From ZC4RG30 sp039929265 (GTDB lineage Bacteria; Pseudomonadota; Gammaproteobacteria; Steroidobacterales; Steroidobacteraceae): DNA of 8,670 nucleotides. Each line of letters begins with the position of its first letter. Position 1 is the stretch's first letter. The notes under the pieces are model-generated. The model did no database searches. It was not told where the DNA came from and saw nothing but the letters and a program-made list of their open reading frames with translations. The stretch covers positions 1 to 8,670 of the forward strand of contig JBDSRN010000195.1 in the NCBI GenBank assembly GCA_039929265.1, written 5' to 3'. Positions 5,991 to 8,670 of this stretch are shown here, piece after piece. The position numbers were made by a program, and so were the translations under genes.

Positions 5991-6019
5991 ATGACTTTAG
6001 AGGTCGCGCGAACTATATT
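5991..6019 (+). promoter_or_regulatory. Candidate housekeeping promoter of grpE
   Basis: ATGACT (5991-5996, 4/6), a 17-bp spacer and TATATT (6014-6019, 5/6) form a possible sigma-70 promoter with +1 near 6026, downstream of the sigma-32 promoter. It could supply basal grpE-dnaK expression. The region is unusually AT-rich for this window. Confidence 0.4.
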
Positions 6020-6023
6020 GTTT

Positions 6024-6046
6024 AATTCTCTGATATTGGAGAGGTT
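6024..6046 (+). promoter_or_regulatory. Possible Shine-Dalgarno-masking hairpin in the grpE leader
   Basis: The ribosome site GGAGAGG (6038-6044) can pair with TTCTC (6026-6030): five pairs including one G-U, an 8-base loop, and two further A-U pairs (6024-6025 with 6045-6046) across a bulged G. The weak stem covers most of the Shine-Dalgarno five bases before the ATG. This resembles simple RNA thermometers, but hairpins of this strength also arise by chance. Confidence 0.3.
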
Positions 6047-6049
6047 TTG

Positions 6050-6604
6050 ATGGGATCAGCTGAACCCGACGCCGAGGCCACCCCCGGTCTGCCCGAGGAC
6101 CCAGTGGCCAAGGCGGAGCTCGAGACCCTGCGCCTGGAACTGGACGCCACGCTTGAGGAGCTCCGCCAGGTGCGCGAGCAGGCCCAGGATCAGCAGCTGC
6201 GCGCCGTGGCTGAAATGGACAACCTGCGCAAGCGTTCGCAGCGCGACGTCGAGAACGCGCATCGCTATGGCCTCGAAAAGGCCGCCCAGGAATTGCTGCC
6301 GGTTATCGACAGTCTCGAACTGGCCGGCGCCAGTGCCGAGAACAGCGATGCGAGCAGCCTGCTCGCGGGTCAGCAGGCTACGCTCAAGCTGCTCGCCAAG
6401 GCGTTCGAGCGCTTTTCCATCCAGCCCATCGAGCCAGTGGGTGCGCCGTTCGATCCCAATCTGCACGAGGCGATCGTCGTGCAGGAATCGGCCACCGCGG
6501 CACCGAATTCGGTGCTGCAGGTCGTGCAGCGCGGCTACTCGCTCAATGGTCGATTGCTGCGGCCGGCGCGCGTCATCGTCGCGAAGGATCCTGCTCAGAC
6601 TTGA
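6050..6604 (+). CDS. grpE: Nucleotide exchange factor GrpE
   Basis: GrpE is the DnaK co-chaperone that releases ADP from DnaK and acts as a thermosensor through its long helical dimer. It has 184 residues, normal for the family. An acidic disordered start (1-20) leads to a long coiled coil (about 21-75, Leu/Glu/Arg heptads). The signature EMDNLRKRSQRDVENAHRYGL (55-75) and a four-helix bundle segment LLPVIDSLELA follow. The beta domain that contacts DnaK has VGAPFDPNLHEAI (130-142) and VVQRGYSLNGRLLRPARVIVAK (158-179). GAPFDP replaces the more usual GEPFDP. The ATG at 6050 is chosen over TTG 6047 because GGAGAGG is well spaced for it. It lies 87 bp after hrcA and 58 bp before dnaK, in the same operon. 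Confidence 0.97.
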   Translation: MGSAEPDAEATPGLPEDPVAKAELETLRLELDATLEELRQVREQAQDQQLRAVAEMDNLRKRSQRDVENAHRYGLEKAAQELLPVIDSLELAGASAENSDASSLLAGQQATLKLLAKAFERFSIQPIEPVGAPFDPNLHEAIVVQESATAAPNSVLQVVQRGYSLNGRLLRPARVIVAKDPAQT

Positions 6605-6649
6605 AACAGGGAGCGCGACCCTGACATTCGGTACAACGTATTTTTTTTT
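6600..6649 (+). other. grpE-dnaK spacer: perfect sigma-32 -35 and T9 tract
   Basis: CTTGAAA (6600-6606), the exact sigma-32 -35 heptamer, overlaps the grpE stop, but about 15 bp on there is only a degenerate -10 (a CATT core at 6625-6628). CAGGG (6607-6611) and CCCTG (6619-6623) can form a five-pair hairpin. Nine consecutive Ts (6641-6649) lie just before the dnaK ribosome site. The hairpin is 17 bases from the T run, so this is not a normal intrinsic terminator. An internal promoter is possible but weakly supported. Confidence 0.25.
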
Positions 6650-6662
6650 CGTGGAGTGACTT

Positions 6663-8624
6663 ATGGCTAAGGTAATCGGCATCGACCTGGGTACGACCAA
6701 TTCGTGCGTCGCGATCATGGATGGCGGCGTGCCGCGCGTGATCGAGAACAGCGAAGGTGATCGCACCACGCCTTCGATCGTCGCCTTCACCAAGGACGGC
6801 GAAGTCACCGTTGGTCAGCCGGCGAAGCGCCAGGCGGTCACGAATCCGCAGAACACTCTGTTCGCAATCAAGCGCCTCATCGGTCGCAAGTTCGACGACG
6901 CCGTGGTGCAAAAAGACATCGATATGGTGCCCTACAAGATCGCGAAGGCCGACAACGGCGATGCTTGGGTTGAGGTGCAAGGCAAGCGCCTGGCGCCGCC
7001 GGAGATCTCCGCGCGCATCCTCATGAAGATGAAAAAAACCGCCGAGGATTTTCTCGGTGAGCCCGTCACTGAGGCCGTGATCACAGTGCCCGCGTATTTC
7101 AACGACTCGCAGCGCCAGGCGACGAAAGACGCCGGCCGGATCGCGGGTCTGGAAGTGAAGCGCATCATCAACGAGCCCACCGCCGCAGCGCTGGCCTATG
7201 GCCTGGACAAGCAGGGTGGTGATCGCAAGATCGCGGTGTACGACCTCGGCGGCGGCACGTTCGACGTGTCGGTCATAGAGATCGCGGATGTCGATGGCGA
7301 ACGCCAGTTCGAAGTGCTTTCCACCAACGGCGACACGTTCCTCGGTGGCGAGGACTTTGACCTCAAGATCATCAATTTTCTCGCGGATGAATTCCAGAAG
7401 GAATCCGGCGTCGACGTGCGCAAGGATCCGCTCGCCATGCAGCGCCTGAAAGAGGCGAGTGAGAAGGCGAAGATCGAGCTCTCCTCTACGCAGCAGACCG
7501 ACGTCAACCTGCCGTACATCACCGCCGACGCGTCGGGCCCGAAGCATCTTGCCGTGAAGCTCACGCGTTCCAAGCTCGAGTCGCTCGTCGAGGATCTCGT
7601 CAAGCGGACCATCGAGCCGTGCCGCGTTGCATTGAAGGACGCTGGCCTTTCGGCGAGCGAAGTGGCAGAAGTCATCCTCGTCGGTGGCCAGACGCGTATG
7701 CCGCTGGTGCAGAAGTATGTGAAGGATTTCTTCGGCAAGGAGCCGCGCCGTGATGTGAACCCGGACGAGGCGGTCGCCGTGGGCGCCGCAGTACAGGCCG
7801 CGGTGCTGTCGGGCGAAGTGAAGGACGTGCTGCTGCTCGACGTCACGCCGCTGTCGCTCGGGATCGAGACACTCGGCAGCATCCTCACCAAGCTCATCGA
7901 GAAGAACACCACGATCCCGACCAAGGCATCGCAGACCTTCTCGACGGCTGACGACAATCAGACTGCCGTGACGATCCACGTGCTGCAGGGCGAGCGCGAG
8001 CGCGCTTCGGACAACAAGTCGTTGGGTCGCTTTGACCTCTCCGACATCGCGCCGGCGCCGCGCGGCAGTCCGCAGGTGGAGGTCACCTTCGACATCGACG
8101 CGAACGGCATCCTGAACGTGTCGGCGAAGGACAAGAAGACGGGCAAGGAACAGAAGATCGTGATTCGTGCCTCGTCGGGTCTCACCGATGACGAGATCAA
8201 GCGCATGGTCGGCGATGCGGAGGCGCATGCCGAGGAAGACAAGCGCTATCGCGAGCTGGTCGACACGCGCAACAAGGCTGATGCACTCGTGCATGCGGTC
8301 GATAAATCGCTGAAGGATCTTGGCGACAAGGTCACGCCGGAAGAGCGGGCGAAGGCGGAGTCCGCACTGTCGGATCTGCGTACCGCGCTGAAGGGCGAGG
8401 ATCGCGAACTCATCGAGAAGAAGGCCGAGACGTTGACCCAGGCTTCCGGCGAGATCACACAGCGCGCATACGCGCAGACGGCGGGCGCAGACGGCGGCCC
8501 GGCTCCGGGTGGTGATGCGGGTGGCGATGCGGCCTCGGACAGCAGTCCCAATGCCAATCGCGGCGATGACATCGTCGATGCCGAGTTCGAGGAAGTGAAG
8601 GACAAGGGGCGCAAAGCGTCCTGA
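6663..8624 (+). CDS. dnaK: Molecular chaperone DnaK (Hsp70)
   Basis: DnaK is the cytoplasmic Hsp70 that binds unfolded segments in ATP-driven cycles with DnaJ and GrpE, and in proteobacteria it also controls sigma-32 stability. It has 653 residues (E. coli 638). The nucleotide-binding domain starts IGIDLGTTNSCVAIMDGG (5-22), with catalytic K70, the proline-switch region NEPTAAALAYG (170-180) including E171, and phosphate loop DLGGGTFD (194-201) with T199. The linker VLLLD is at 389-393, exactly the E. coli position, so the whole ATPase domain aligns without gaps. The substrate domain begins VTPLSLGIETLGS, the helical lid follows, and a Gly/Ala/Asp-rich tail precedes the conserved end DDIVDAEFEEVKDK, here extended by GRKAS. 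GGAG (6653-6656) lies six bases before the ATG. dnaJ is expected downstream but is not visible in the remaining 46 bases. Confidence 0.99.
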   Translation: MAKVIGIDLGTTNSCVAIMDGGVPRVIENSEGDRTTPSIVAFTKDGEVTVGQPAKRQAVTNPQNTLFAIKRLIGRKFDDAVVQKDIDMVPYKIAKADNGDAWVEVQGKRLAPPEISARILMKMKKTAEDFLGEPVTEAVITVPAYFNDSQRQATKDAGRIAGLEVKRIINEPTAAALAYGLDKQGGDRKIAVYDLGGGTFDVSVIEIADVDGERQFEVLSTNGDTFLGGEDFDLKIINFLADEFQKESGVDVRKDPLAMQRLKEASEKAKIELSSTQQTDVNLPYITADASGPKHLAVKLTRSKLESLVEDLVKRTIEPCRVALKDAGLSASEVAEVILVGGQTRMPLVQKYVKDFFGKEPRRDVNPDEAVAVGAAVQAAVLSGEVKDVLLLDVTPLSLGIETLGSILTKLIEKNTTIPTKASQTFSTADDNQTAVTIHVLQGERERASDNKSLGRFDLSDIAPAPRGSPQVEVTFDIDANGILNVSAKDKKTGKEQKIVIRASSGLTDDEIKRMVGDAEAHAEEDKRYRELVDTRNKADALVHAVDKSLKDLGDKVTPEERAKAESALSDLRTALKGEDRELIEKKAETLTQASGEITQRAYAQTAGADGGPAPGGDAGGDAASDSSPNANRGDDIVDAEFEEVKDKGRKAS

Positions 8625-8644
8625 TCCGGAAATTCGGGAGCACA

Positions 8645-8670
8645 GTGGCCGCCGCACGTGACAACGTGCG
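8645..8670 (+). CDS. Possible start of a downstream gene (partial)
   Basis: A GTG at 8645 with GGGAG (8636-8640) four bases upstream opens a frame reading (M)AAARDNVR to the window edge. The start does not look like DnaJ, which begins with a KRDYYEVLG-type motif. Eight to nine residues are too few to name a product, and the hairpin at 8653-8670 is a competing explanation. Confidence 0.3.
8653..8670 (+). terminator. Perfect 7-bp hairpin after dnaK
   Basis: CGCACGT (8653-8659) and ACGTGCG (8664-8670) pair perfectly around a GACA loop, 29 bases after the dnaK stop. The window ends on the last stem base, so a following T run, which would make it an intrinsic terminator or attenuator before dnaJ, cannot be seen. 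Confidence 0.35.

Noticed and set aside
6573..8657. 694-codon open frame antisense to dnaK
   Set aside because: Long antisense frames opposite dnaK are a known result of its codon usage in GC-rich genomes. The translation has no recognisable domain and dnaK on the other strand is certain.
1..8670. A new defence, mobile or biosynthetic system
   Set aside because: Every gene of confident length belongs to a well-known core family. No transposase, integrase, repeat array, direct repeats or shift in composition was seen.

Overview
The window is a core chromosomal segment of a GC-rich gammaproteobacterium. Gene order, the presence of hrcA directly before grpE-dnaK, and a fur gene placed between bamE (omlA) and recN point to the Xanthomonadales/Nevskiales/Steroidobacter side of the class. 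This placement is inferred from synteny and protein character, not from a search. Nearly all of the sequence is coding and the gene junctions are very tight.

Layout. Positions 1-275 (minus) hold the C-terminal half of a PAS sensor domain that runs off the left edge and lacks a recognisable N-terminal half. Then come smpB (minus, trans-translation), divergent ratA (plus, START/Coq10-like), convergent bamE (minus, outer-membrane assembly lipoprotein), divergent fur (plus, iron regulator), convergent recN and its upstream operon partner nadK (both minus), and finally the divergent heat-shock operon hrcA-grpE-dnaK (plus). The last 46 bases hold a hairpin and possibly the start of another gene.

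How the genes relate. smpB, ratA, bamE, recN, nadK and grpE form a conserved gammaproteobacterial neighbourhood (E. coli has the same set). Here fur is inserted, rnfH/ratB is absent between ratA and bamE, and hrcA and dnaK join grpE. nadK and recN are one transcription unit, separated by a single base. hrcA, grpE and dnaK encode the heat-shock repressor, the nucleotide-exchange factor and the Hsp70 chaperone. A near-consensus sigma-32 promoter (CTTGAAT, 14-bp spacer, CCCCATCT) overlaps the end of hrcA, so grpE-dnaK can be heat-induced separately from the repressor gene.

I see no mobile element, CRISPR array, tRNA, rRNA or evident new multi-gene system. The points worth a second look are regulatory and architectural: the sigma-32 promoter, a possible Shine-Dalgarno-masking hairpin in the grpE leader, a promoter that would make ratA mRNA leaderless, stop codons that share or abut each other, and the broken PAS gene.
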